From Oehlia diaphana (taxonomy: Eukaryota > Glomeromycota > Glomeromycetes > Glomerales > Glomeraceae): 10,307 bases of DNA. The stretch covers positions 40,327 to 50,633 of the forward strand of contig QZLH01000105.1 in the NCBI GenBank assembly GCA_003833135.1. Reading direction: 5' to 3'. The notes beneath the pieces are model-generated. The model saw only the letters and a list, made by a program, of their open reading frames with translations, was not told the DNA's origin and made no database searches. The position numbers and the translations under genes were made by a program. Of the stretch, positions 1 to 6,647 are shown piece after piece. Numbering within the stretch: position 1 is the stretch's first letter; each line of letters starts with the position of its first letter.

Positions 1-200
1 TTGTCATCCCACTTTATTTGTAAAAAAACGAAATAAAAAAAATTAATATTTTATTATATTCAAATTACATAACATTCCTTTTATGTGTATATTTATAAGA
101 TTTTACACAATAAATAATTCACTAATAATTATGGCTATATTATTTTTCACAATAAAAACTATTAAATATTAAATTAATAATTGTGGCTATGTGATCTAAA
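1..200. other. AT-rich spacer, nothing recognised
   Basis: The stretch is dominated by A and T runs and has no open frame of useful length on either strand. A short word, TGGCTAT, occurs twice (near 131 and 183) but gives no clear repeat structure. I see no gene, RNA or element here. Confidence 0.6.
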
Positions 201-336
201 ATTCGGTGAAATAATTTTCGGTGAGATGATTTTCGGCGAAATAACCCTGTCGGTGAAATGAACCTGTCGGTGAAATGATTTTCGGTGAAGTGACTGTCGG
301 TAAGTTGATTGTCGGTGAAATGATTTTCGGTAAAAT
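201..336 (+). repeat. Tandem array A, nine copies of a ~15-bp unit
   Basis: Nine copies of a unit close to TTTTCGGTGAAATGA lie head to tail. The CGG anchors fall at 204, 219, 234, 251, 268, 283, 298, 313 and 328, giving spacings of 15, 15, 17, 17, 15, 15, 15 and 15. The two 17-bp steps carry CCTG or ACCTG in place of ATTT. Because 15 is divisible by 3, part of the array reads as a five-residue peptide repeat in one frame (from 275), but this is most likely a by-product of the period. Degenerate copies of the same unit recur at 3782-3892, 4168-4240 and 4854-4961, so it is a dispersed repeat family. Confidence 0.9.
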
Positions 337-518
337 AAACCGAACCCGTGTTTACTGTGGTTCCCGTTACTTAAAGTTCTATGAGTTTGAATTCCAATTG
401 TTAAATCAAAAATTCCAAGATCCTATGGATCCCATTGGATATTCGACGCACTTTTGGCTACAATTTTTTATATTTTGGTAGAAAAAATTCATCTGGAGTA
501 TGAGCTTTTGGAAAGTTC

Positions 519-659
519 ATGAAAAAATGTTTTAAAAAGCATCGAATTAGAATTACAAAGGTAGTTAATCATGCGTTAGATTCAGATGGTTATTATAGTG
601 AGGCGCTAACCAATATCGCACGAAAAACTATGGACCAGCAATACTATCTTATAACATAA
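519..659 (+). CDS. Small ORF, 46 codons, unknown; possibly a gene fragment
   Basis: An ATG at 519 opens a 46-codon frame ending in TAA at 657-659; an in-frame TGA at 501-503 closes it upstream. The predicted peptide is basic at the start (MKKCFKKHRIRITKVV) and then mixed polar and aromatic, ending QQYYLIT. Its sequence is less AT-biased than its surroundings, which is the only hint that it is or was coding. I recognise no domain, signal peptide or membrane segment. It could be a relic exon, a microprotein or chance; chance is quite possible at this length. Confidence 0.2.
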   Translation: MKKCFKKHRIRITKVVNHALDSDGYYSEALTNIARKTMDQQYYLIT

Positions 660-960
660 TACATTAAATTAAGTGCTACTTTATGTCCCGATTCATTTTA
701 AAGAATAAAAAACAAAATTATTCGGCTATTAAATATTTTAAAAGTTTATTAAATAAGGTATATCTTTTATTAAAGCTCGATAATAAATTGTAATACAAGG
801 AATTTACGAATAAATATCAAGGAACTAATAGATATAATGAAAATAATAAATATTGCCTCCGGTGATCTGCAATATTACAATACGAAAACTAATAAATCAA
901 ACCAAAAATTCCGTCCTTCGCATCGTTCAACAGGTCTTTAAATATTAATTCTTTGGTGAG
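660..960. other. AT-rich spacer, nothing recognised
   Basis: This interval has only short open frames on both strands and many A/T runs. I find no RNA-gene fold, repeat array or element boundary in it. Confidence 0.5.
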
Positions 961-1125
961 TATAACTCGATCATGGCATATTTTATAGTCCGGTAAATTT
1001 GTCTATTCTGTTAGAAATTTTTACCAAGACCGGGCGGCATTACGTAATTCCGGCCCTGAAGAGATACGTAGAGCTAATGGTAACTAAGCGTATATATTGC
1101 TCGGGTCCTAGTGAAACAGTGATAC
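961..1125. other. GC-richer island with palindrome and decayed-looking open frames
   Basis: Base composition rises clearly here compared with both flanks. A near-palindrome spans 1032-1055: its centre ATTACGTAAT (1039-1048) is perfect and 10 of 12 pairs match overall. One plus-strand frame is open for roughly 60 codons across the island without an early ATG, and a minus-strand frame is open for about 40 codons, also without ATG. The island may be a decayed coding fragment or a piece of an old element. I could not fold it into a tRNA or recognise another RNA gene. Confidence 0.35.
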
Positions 1126-1396
1126 GATTAAATATTAAACTAAAATATTATTAGATTTCATGTTTATTGAATTCGAGATTTCAATCAATAATGAATTATG
1201 TTTAAGTACTAGCTAAATTTTTCAGGATTTAGGATTAGGGTTACGTTTGTAGTATCATTATATTGCATATTGTATTAATATTAACAATTCTATTTGAACT
1301 ATAGTAAATGAACAATTTCGCCAATAATAATGATCTTACCAATTAAAATTGATAATGTATTTAATATTATGCGAATAACGAGTCAAACTAAGTATT
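1126..1396. other. 3' flank of the Sel1 gene, AT-rich
   Basis: This interval lies downstream of the Sel1 gene, which is transcribed leftward. On the minus strand I see no exact AATAAA in the first 100 bases after the stop, only AT-rich variants, so the poly(A) site cannot be placed. Nothing else is recognised. Confidence 0.4.
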
Positions 1397-3244
1397 TCAT
1401 TTAGATATATCAAGGCATCGTTGATACCAATAGGAAGCTTTTGCTTTATCTTTTTCAGTGCCAATTCCATGTTCATAACACATTGCTAAAATATTTTGTG
1501 CTTCCTTATCTTCATTTTCTGCTGCTTTTTCATACCAGTAAAAAGCTTTAATTTCATCTTTTTCAGTACCACTTCCATTGAAATAACAATATCCTAAGTT
1601 GTATTGTGCTTCTTTAACGCCATTTTCTCCTGCTTTTTGATACCAATAAAGAGCTTTAGCTCCATTTTTTTTAACACCAATTCCATTATCATAACATATT
1701 CCAAGATTATATTGTGCATGATTATATTCTTGTTCGGCTGCTTTTTCATACCAATAAAAGGCTTTAGCTTCATCTTTTTCAATTCCAATTCCATTCTCAT
1801 AACATGTGCCCATTATATATTGTGCCAATTCATCTCCTTTTTTTGCGGCTTTTTTGTACCAGTAAAAAGCTTTGGTTTCGTCTTTCTCAGTACCAATTCC
1901 ATTAAAATAATAATGTCCTAGGTTGTATTGTGCTTCACTAATTCCAATCTTTGCTGCTTTTTTATACCAGTAAAAAGCTTTGACATCATTTCTTTTAATA
2001 CCGATTCCATTCCCATAGCATATGCCTATTATATATTGTGCTTCATTAATTCCATTTTCTGCTGCTTTATGATACCAAAAAAAAGCTTTGATTTCATCTT
2101 TCTCAGTGCCAATTCCTTTCCCATAACATTCACCCAAATTATATTGTGCTTCCTTATCTCCATTTTCTGCTGCTTTATGGCACCAATAAAAGGCTTTAGC
2201 TTCATCTTTTTCAATTACAACTCCATGCTGGTAACACATACTTAAATTATATTGTGCATCTTTATCTCCACTTTCTGCCGCTTTTTGATACCAATAAAAA
2301 GATTTAAATTGATTCTTTTCAACCCCAATTCCATTAAAATAGCAGTCTCCTAAATTAAATTGTGCTTCTCTAAATCCATTTTCTGCTGCTTGTTGATACC
2401 AATAAAAAGCTTTAGCCTCATTCTTTTCAATGCCAACTCCATTTTGATAGCATACACCTAAATTAAATTGTGCATTACTAAGTTGTTTTTCAGCTGCTTT
2501 TTGATACCAGTAAAAGGCTTTAGCTTCATCTTTTTCAATACCAATTCCATTATGATAACATAAACCTAAATTATATTGTGAATCTCTATCTCCATTTTCT
2601 ACCGCTTTTTGATACCAATAAAAGGCTTTAGCTTCATCTTTTTCAATACCAATTCCATACTGGTAACATAAACCTAGATTAAATTGGGCATCTTCAAATC
2701 CTTTTATTGCCGCCTTTTGGTACCAATAAAAAGTTTTAAATTCATTCTTTTCAACCCCAATTCCATTAAAATAGCAGTTTCCCAAATTAAATTGTGCTTC
2801 TCTAAATCCATTTTCTGCTGCTTGTTGATAACAATAAAAAGCTTTAGCCTCATTCTTTTCAATGCCAACTCCATTTTGATAGCATACACCTAAATTAAAT
2901 TGTGCATTACTAAGTTGTTGTCCAGCTGCTTTTTGATACCAATAAAAGGCTTTGGCTTCATCTTTTTCATTACCAATTCCATACTGGTAACATAAACCTA
3001 GATTAAATTGAGCATCTTCAAATCCTTTTATTGCCGCCTTTTGATACCAATAAAAAGCTTTAAATTCATCTTTTTCAATACCAATTCCATTTTCATAATA
3101 CACACCTAAATTAAATTGTGCTTTTTTATCTCCATTTACAGCTGCTTTTAAATACCAATGAAAGGATTCAATTTTATCTTCCTCAATATCAATCCCATTC
3201 TTATAAGATATATCAGGTTCACTTTGTATATAGTTTTTAGACAT
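1397..3244 (-). CDS. Sel1-repeat (HCP-like) protein, 615 residues
   Basis: Single-exon gene for a solenoid protein made almost entirely of Sel1 repeats (SLR, a TPR-like helix-turn-helix). After a 41-residue N-terminal part that already contains a degenerate repeat, 16 units follow, 15 of exactly 36 residues and a last one of 34. The typical unit runs AQFNLGVCYQNGIGIEKDEA then KAFYWYQKAAENG plus a variable end; AQ, NLG, the CY pair, NGIG, EKDE, KAFYWY and KAA are the conserved positions. There is no signal peptide or membrane segment, so a cytosolic or nuclear scaffold role is likely; no enzyme motif is present. Known family: Sel1 repeats mediate protein-protein contacts, and in Rhizophagus many are fused to protein kinase domains. 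Here no kinase is seen. The start is well supported: an in-frame TAA sits two codons upstream (3248-3250), the -3 base is A, and no splice acceptor is apparent just upstream. Odd residues: the conserved Trp is Cys in unit 3 and the following Tyr is Cys in unit 9. The stop is TGA at 1397-1399. Confidence 0.93.
   Translation of the reverse strand: MSKNYIQSEPDISYKNGIDIEEDKIESFHWYLKAAVNGDKKAQFNLGVYYENGIGIEKDEFKAFYWYQKAAIKGFEDAQFNLGLCYQYGIGNEKDEAKAFYWYQKAAGQQLSNAQFNLGVCYQNGVGIEKNEAKAFYCYQQAAENGFREAQFNLGNCYFNGIGVEKNEFKTFYWYQKAAIKGFEDAQFNLGLCYQYGIGIEKDEAKAFYWYQKAVENGDRDSQYNLGLCYHNGIGIEKDEAKAFYWYQKAAEKQLSNAQFNLGVCYQNGVGIEKNEAKAFYWYQQAAENGFREAQFNLGDCYFNGIGVEKNQFKSFYWYQKAAESGDKDAQYNLSMCYQHGVVIEKDEAKAFYWCHKAAENGDKEAQYNLGECYGKGIGTEKDEIKAFFWYHKAAENGINEAQYIIGICYGNGIGIKRNDVKAFYWYKKAAKIGISEAQYNLGHYYFNGIGTEKDETKAFYWYKKAAKKGDELAQYIMGTCYENGIGIEKDEAKAFYWYEKAAEQEYNHAQYNLGICYDNGIGVKKNGAKALYWYQKAGENGVKEAQYNLGYCYFNGSGTEKDEIKAFYWYEKAAENEDKEAQNILAMCYEHGIGTEKDKAKASYWYQRCLDISK
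1400..3121 (-). repeat. 108-bp tandem repeat array inside the Sel1 gene
   Basis: The 36-residue protein repeat is encoded by a 108-bp DNA repeat, about 16 copies. Divergence is uneven. The block near 2341-2510 is almost identical to that near 2773-2942, offset by 432 bp (4 units) with only about five differences in ~170 bases. The block near 2671-2770 closely matches 2995-3094, offset by 324 bp (3 units). The left third of the array (last units of the protein) is more diverged. This pattern fits recent unequal exchange or gene conversion on the N-terminal side. Confidence 0.88.
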
Positions 3245-3777
3245 TTTTTAAAAAATAATTCTCAAAAATGTTTGAGCTAATATAGATCGACATATTTACG
3301 AATTATGACAAATAGGAGATCTCATGGTTTCATTAAATCAAATATGTGACACCCCAGTGTAACCTTACCATCTACACTCTTTACCATAATTACAAAATTG
3401 ATTATTAAACAATTAAAATTAGGAAATTGGTCCGAATTTCAGCAAATGTATCACAGTTTTACATTTGAATTTTACAAATAATGTACATAATGTACGATCT
3501 TAATTAATATTAGTAAAGGATTTCTTTCGTGTAAATTTGACATGGTTTATCAGTTTATCATTTTATCTTTTTCTAGGTTATTTTCCATATTCTTATTTCC
3601 GCTCTTGCATCTTTTGTTGTTCTGTTAATATTTAAAATTAATTCTAAATACATTTTGTTTATAACGATTGTGCTCTTTTTTTTTTTAATATCATACTTTA
3701 GACGGAAATAAATTATTGTTACATCAAACTAAATTGATTATTTATGAACTTATTTATTTACAACGGTTATAGTATGT
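3245..3777. other. 5' flank of the Sel1 gene and AT-rich spacer
   Basis: The Sel1 promoter should lie here on the minus strand, but I find no convincing TATA box or other core element. A small perfect hairpin, CTCAAA-AATG-TTTGAG, lies at 3261-3276 in the presumed leader, 17 to 32 bases upstream of the start codon. The rest is AT-rich with long T runs (for example near 3676) and no long open frame. Confidence 0.4.
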
Positions 3778-3781
3778 TTCG

Positions 3782-3892
3782 CCGAAACCCATTTTACCGA
3801 ATTTAATCTCCCCGAAGGGTTTCACCGAAGGGATATTTTGCCGAATGGCATCTCGCCAAATCGTCCATTTCGTCGAAGTGCACCTCGCCAAA
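3782..3892 (-). repeat. Tandem array B, eight degenerate copies, reversed
   Basis: The same ~15-bp family as array A appears here in reverse orientation, as CATTTCACCGAA-like units. Anchors (CCGAA or its variants CCAAA and TCGAA) fall at 3782, 3797, 3812, 3825, 3841, 3856, 3873 and 3888, so spacings are 15, 15, 13, 16, 15, 17 and 15. Copies are more diverged from each other than in array A. With array A it brackets the Sel1 gene as a loose inverted pair, about 3.4 kb apart. Confidence 0.85.
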
Positions 3893-3893
3893 A

Positions 3894-4160
3894 ATGTTAG
3901 TGATTAACATATTTCCTTAATAAGGAAAAGTTAATAAAAAATATATTATTCGTACAAACAAGTAGAAATATATATATAGGAAAATTATTAAACCAAAAAA
4001 GGAATAAAAAATATTTCGGAAATTGATGAGTACGACGAATTTGTTATTTTATTTAACTTACTGTAATACCGAATAAATTAATTTTTTTAATTAAAAAAAA
4101 AAATTAAACAAACGCGACTTACAATGTGGAAGCGAAAGGAAAATTAATAAATTCCATATC
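3894..4160. other. AT-rich spacer between repeat arrays B and C
   Basis: This is a very AT-rich segment with A runs near 4096-4103 and no long open frame. A 63-codon minus-strand frame that crosses into array C is not supported, because most of it reads through the repeats. Confidence 0.5.
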
Positions 4161-4167
4161 TAATATC

Positions 4168-4240
4168 TTCGGAGAAATTTCCCTTCTCCGAAATGGCTTC
4201 AGCGAAATGACACTTCGGTGAAATATTTTTCGGTGAAAAG
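4168..4240 (+). repeat. Tandem array C, about five copies
   Basis: Five degenerate units in the same orientation as array A, with anchors near 4170, 4186, 4200, 4216 and 4231 (spacings 16, 14, 16 and 15). It runs directly into the 14-bp inverted repeat at 4237-4250. Confidence 0.75.
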
Positions 4241-4250
4241 TCCGGATACC
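4237..4250 (+). repeat. 14-bp inverted repeat, left copy
   Basis: AAAGTCCGGATACC is perfectly complementary to 4840-4853. The match stops abruptly on the inner side and becomes the looser tandem-repeat similarity on the outer side. Confidence 0.85.
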
Positions 4251-4839
4251 ATTTACAACATAATTCCAATTTTTTGGACAATTTTTTTTAACATTTCCGA
4301 TTTTTATCAAACGCTCTTGAAAAAGTGTTACAGATACTTTTAGTTAAGAAAACTGCAATAATAAAGTTAAATTCGAGTACAATTATATGTCGATATGCAA
4401 AAAATTAGTCCAAGCAAATTGGTTTGCCTAAAAATAATAATAAAAAAGAAAGAAAATTTTATCATCGCTACTTCCGCAATTGGTCACGTGACACCGCTTG
4501 AAGCTTGTTACTTAAATTTTTAATTATTTTCCCTCGTTATTGTTCGTGCTGCTCTTTACTATTAACATGATCGGATCATACATTTCTTCTTTTTGATTTG
4601 TCATTTGAAGCTTCTGCCTTCGTCTCATTGGAATAGGCTGAGTGTTACTCTGGGTAGCGCCGACGTCAAAATTTTCAGATTAAAGCTTTTTTTTTACAAT
4701 TTCTGTGGCTTGAATATAGTGAATTTTGTGACTCAAAATATAATAATTAATCTTTCTTTTACGCCATTATTATCTTGAACTAGTATTTATTATCCAATAA
4801 TTGATAAAAAGTTCACAGGGTATTAACACCATGGGCAGG
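4251..4839. other. Core of the foldback-like element, no gene seen
   Basis: This stretch is AT-rich with T runs and one TCACGTGA palindrome (4484-4491). A 61-codon plus-strand frame at 4593-4778 has no recognisable domain and its composition matches the surrounding DNA, so I do not call it a gene. Confidence 0.5.
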
Positions 4840-4853
4840 GGTATCCGGACTTT
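4840..4853 (-). repeat. 14-bp inverted repeat, right copy
   Basis: GGTATCCGGACTTT is the exact reverse complement of 4237-4250 and leads directly into array D. Confidence 0.85.
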
Positions 4854-4961
4854 CGTCGAAGTCCATTTCACCGAAATCCATTTCGCCAAAGGGATATTTC
4901 GCCAAAAGGACGTCTCGCATTTCACCGAAGCCATTTTATCGAATGGACATTTCGCCGAGTT
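4854..4961 (-). repeat. Tandem array D, about seven copies, reversed
   Basis: Seven units in the orientation of array B, with anchors at 4856, 4871, 4886, 4902, 4925, 4939 and 4955. The one long step (23 bases, near 4902-4925) holds CGTCTCGC, which looks like a partial unit. Confidence 0.8.
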
Positions 4962-4993
4962 ATTTATTCCATTTGATTATTTTATTGTTTTTA

Positions 4994-5022
4994 GGCCACA
5001 CAAATTCGATTTTTCGGTTCAC
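4994..5022 (+). repeat. Left terminal inverted repeat of the MITE
   Basis: This 29-base end starts GGCCACACAAATTC and finishes TTTTTCGGTTCAC. Mismatches to the right end are at its positions 3, 5 and 15. Confidence 0.85.
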
Positions 5023-5075
5023 TTCACCCGGCCGGGTCACTTTTTCGAATTTTAATAAAAAAAGTTATATATAAA

Positions 5076-5128
5076 AAGTTTATCACGTGATCAGGACGTG
5101 ATTTATTGGCAGGTAAGTTTATCACGTG
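5076..5128 (+). repeat. 14-bp direct repeat with E-box inside the MITE
   Basis: AAGTTTATCACGTG occurs exactly at 5076-5089 and 5115-5128, a 39-bp step. Each copy ends in CACGTG, a palindromic bHLH-type binding site; the first copy sits within the 10-bp palindrome ATCACGTGAT (5082-5091). A CCAAT box follows at 5187-5191. These could act as regulatory sites, but that is inference. Confidence 0.6.
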
Positions 5129-5278
5129 GCTGACAACTTCTGGAGCGAAAATAAATTCTTTAATTACCCTCCCCTTTAAAAGTCAACCAATCAGATGTCA
5201 CGATTTTATATATAAACTTTTTTTATTAATAAACAATAAACCCCGGGTCCCCGGGTCGATTTTAAATTTCAATGTTAC

Positions 5279-5307
5279 GTGAACCGAAAAATTGAATTTG
5301 TGAGACC
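5279..5307 (-). repeat. Right terminal inverted repeat of the MITE
   Basis: This 29-base end starts GTGAACCGAAAAA and finishes GAATTTGTGAGACC, the reverse complement of the left end apart from three positions. Confidence 0.85.
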
Positions 5308-5310
5308 TTA

Positions 5311-5634
5311 TACTAAATACATAAAAGAAATGTTTTCTAGAATTAGCTGATTTTTATTAAATTTATCTCGTTGTTTAATAGTCTTTTTTTTACTTTTTCA
5401 TGATAAATGTTTTCAGGAAAATAAAGTTATTTATTTATTTTTTTACAATTAATATCAATTACTTGAATGTTAAAGTGATAATGTCCTGGAAAAAAAAAAA
5501 CTCTAAAAATAATTTAATTTTAATTTTCATTGCGCGATGAATACTTTTTATTAAAATGTTAATCGCTACCAATGTCCATTCGGCGAAATGTACCGTAACT
5601 ATGGACAGATAATACGTCGGTGACAGAAAGCATC
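5311..5634. other. AT-rich spacer with one stray copy of the 15-bp repeat
   Basis: A/T-rich throughout, with an A run near 5491-5501. One isolated unit of the dispersed repeat family, ATTCGGCGAAATG, lies at 5578-5590. No gene is recognised. Confidence 0.5.
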
Positions 5635-5733
5635 TTAGTTTAATATTTGTGCTGCGTTTACTTGCACTGGCTCATGTATATGTTCTGTGACGGTATGTTT
5701 ACCTTTCCTAGTTACTTTCTTGGTTCTCGACAT
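5635..5733 (-). CDS. 32-codon ORF with an H3-tail-like start, unknown
   Basis: The ATG is at 5731-5733 with A at -3, and TAA at 5635-5637. The product starts MSRTKKVTRKGKH and continues with a polar stretch ending QVNAAQILN. The first residues share R2, T3, K4, R8 and K9 with the histone H3 tail (ARTKQTARKS), in register. No histone-fold sequence follows on this strand. Base composition is richer in G and C than the flanks, as for a coding exon. A possible splice donor (CAA/GTAAAC) near the end would allow a longer spliced gene, but I cannot identify a next exon. It may be a gene fragment, a first exon, a microprotein or chance. Confidence 0.2.
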   Translation of the reverse strand: MSRTKKVTRKGKHTVTEHIHEPVQVNAAQILN

Positions 5734-6551
5734 TTTTGAAAAATTACATTTTCATATTTTATTTTTGAAATTAATATATTTTATATATTCATAACACTGT
5801 ACTGTTAAAAACGTCAATACTTAATATTGAAAAAAGAGCAAATTTAAAACAAATATTACTGATTATAATAATTTGTTGAATTGTCCCAAAAGAAAAAAAA
5901 AAGAAAAGAAAAATTTTTTGTTACGAAGGTTACATTATATATAAGGTTACGTTATATATTATGTAAAGAGCATCTCTGAACGGAATAATTTGTTTTACAT
6001 TATCCCTTATAAAAAGAATCCTATTTAATAATAGTTCCGTTGCTTAAATACCAATCCTTATAATCAAAGATAGTGTATATTTAACTAGGAAATAATCAAC
6101 TTCAGTATTTCATTATTTTTATTATTTTTAAAATGGGAATAATGCAGAATACAATATACTGACAAGTGACAATTGTCCAGAAAGCAGATTGTAAATTATA
6201 ACAATTATATTTCTATATTGTAGAAATTTTGTCTAATTTAAAGCTATATTAATGTCGATTAAATTTAAACGGGTAAAGATAAAGTGTACATGAAATAATT
6301 GAAATAATAAGTAAACACATCATAATAAAAAAACTTGATAGAGAAATTGTTTTTTTAATCTAGTATATTAATTTTTATTTATTGGTAATTATTTTTTTCA
6401 GTACAAATTTTTGTGTCTTGTACTCCTAGTTATCGATTATTCTGTAGTATATATTAAGAAATAAGTTTTCAATAAATTTTGTGCTCAATGGATTATGATC
6501 ATGAAGTTACTGTAAAAAAAGTTATTCTTAAAATAGTCACTTTATAGTCAA
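5734..6551. other. AT-rich spacer, no gene seen
   Basis: Apart from the 17-bp tandem duplication and a purine run near 5888-5911, this interval has only short frames full of stops on both strands. I recognise no RNA gene or element. Confidence 0.5.
5926..5959. repeat. 17-bp tandem duplication
   Basis: AAGGTTACATTATATAT at 5926-5942 is followed directly by a copy at 5943-5959 differing at one base (A to G). It lies in AT-rich spacer and has no evident function. Confidence 0.75.
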
Positions 6552-6563
6552 TCAATTTACGAC

Positions 6564-6647
6564 CACCGGAATGCAGTGATGTGAAGTGATGTGGAATGAC
6601 ACAAATGAAATTAATGACATGACACATGTCATTATGTCATTTCGGTG
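6564..6647. repeat. Small palindromic patch with nested repeats
   Basis: CACCGGAATG (6564-6573) pairs with CATTTCGGTG (6638-6647) at 9 of 10 positions. Nested inside are a perfect 8-bp hairpin, AATGACAT-GACAC-ATGTCATT (6613-6633), an extra ATGTCATT at 6634-6641, and GTGATGTG repeated at 6576-6583 and 6586-6593. Next to it, 6657-6730 is rich in CTC/CTT and ATC triplets, which read on the minus strand as an Asp/Glu-rich peptide. It could be a short element relic or a simple-repeat region. Confidence 0.55.

Larger units (their letters stand above)
4168..4961. mobile_element. Putative foldback-like element (arrays C and D around a core)
   Basis: Array C on the left and array D on the right hold the same ~15-bp unit in opposite orientations. 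Their inner ends meet in a perfect 14-bp inverted repeat, AAAGTCCGGATACC at 4237-4250 and its complement at 4840-4853. Between lies a ~590-bp AT-rich core without a credible gene. Long terminal inverted repeats that are themselves made of short tandem repeats are the hallmark of foldback (FB/Galileo-type) elements in other eukaryotes, so I infer a non-autonomous element of that architecture. A 7-bp direct repeat ATTCCAT lies just outside both ends (4151-4157 and 4966-4972) and could be a target duplication, though in AT-rich DNA this may be chance. Confidence 0.45.
4994..5307. mobile_element. Tourist-like MITE, 314 bp
   Basis: The ends, 4994-5022 and 5279-5307, are 29-bp inverted repeats matching at 26 of 29 positions; the inner 24 bases differ at only one. 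The termini start GGCC and (reverse complement) GGTC. TTA lies immediately outside each end (4991-4993 and 5308-5310), which fits the TWA target duplication of PIF/Harbinger transposons and their Tourist MITEs. A second inverted pair lies inside, 5052-5076 against 5204-5229, differing by one inserted base and otherwise matching. GC-rich blocks sit inside the ends: the palindrome CCCGGCCGGG at 5027-5036 and a doubled CCCCGGGT at 5241-5256. No transposase is encoded, so it would need to be moved by a relative elsewhere. Family placement is inference from ends and TSD only. Confidence 0.75.

Noticed and set aside
275..481. 68-codon plus-strand frame with a five-residue repeat
   Set aside because: Its repeat comes from the 15-bp tandem DNA unit; the remainder has no recognisable features.
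961..1125. tRNA or other structured RNA in the GC-richer island
   Set aside because: I could not form a cloverleaf or find tRNA box A and B sequences.
1594..2893. Several 60-105 codon frames on both strands inside the Sel1 gene
   Set aside because: They repeat with the 108-bp period and are out-of-frame or antisense readings of the Sel1 array.
4119..4310. 63-codon minus-strand frame
   Set aside because: It mostly reads through tandem array C and AT-rich DNA, with no supporting context.
4801..5055. 84-codon plus-strand frame
   Set aside because: It reads through tandem array D and across the left end of the MITE, so it spans two unrelated repeats.
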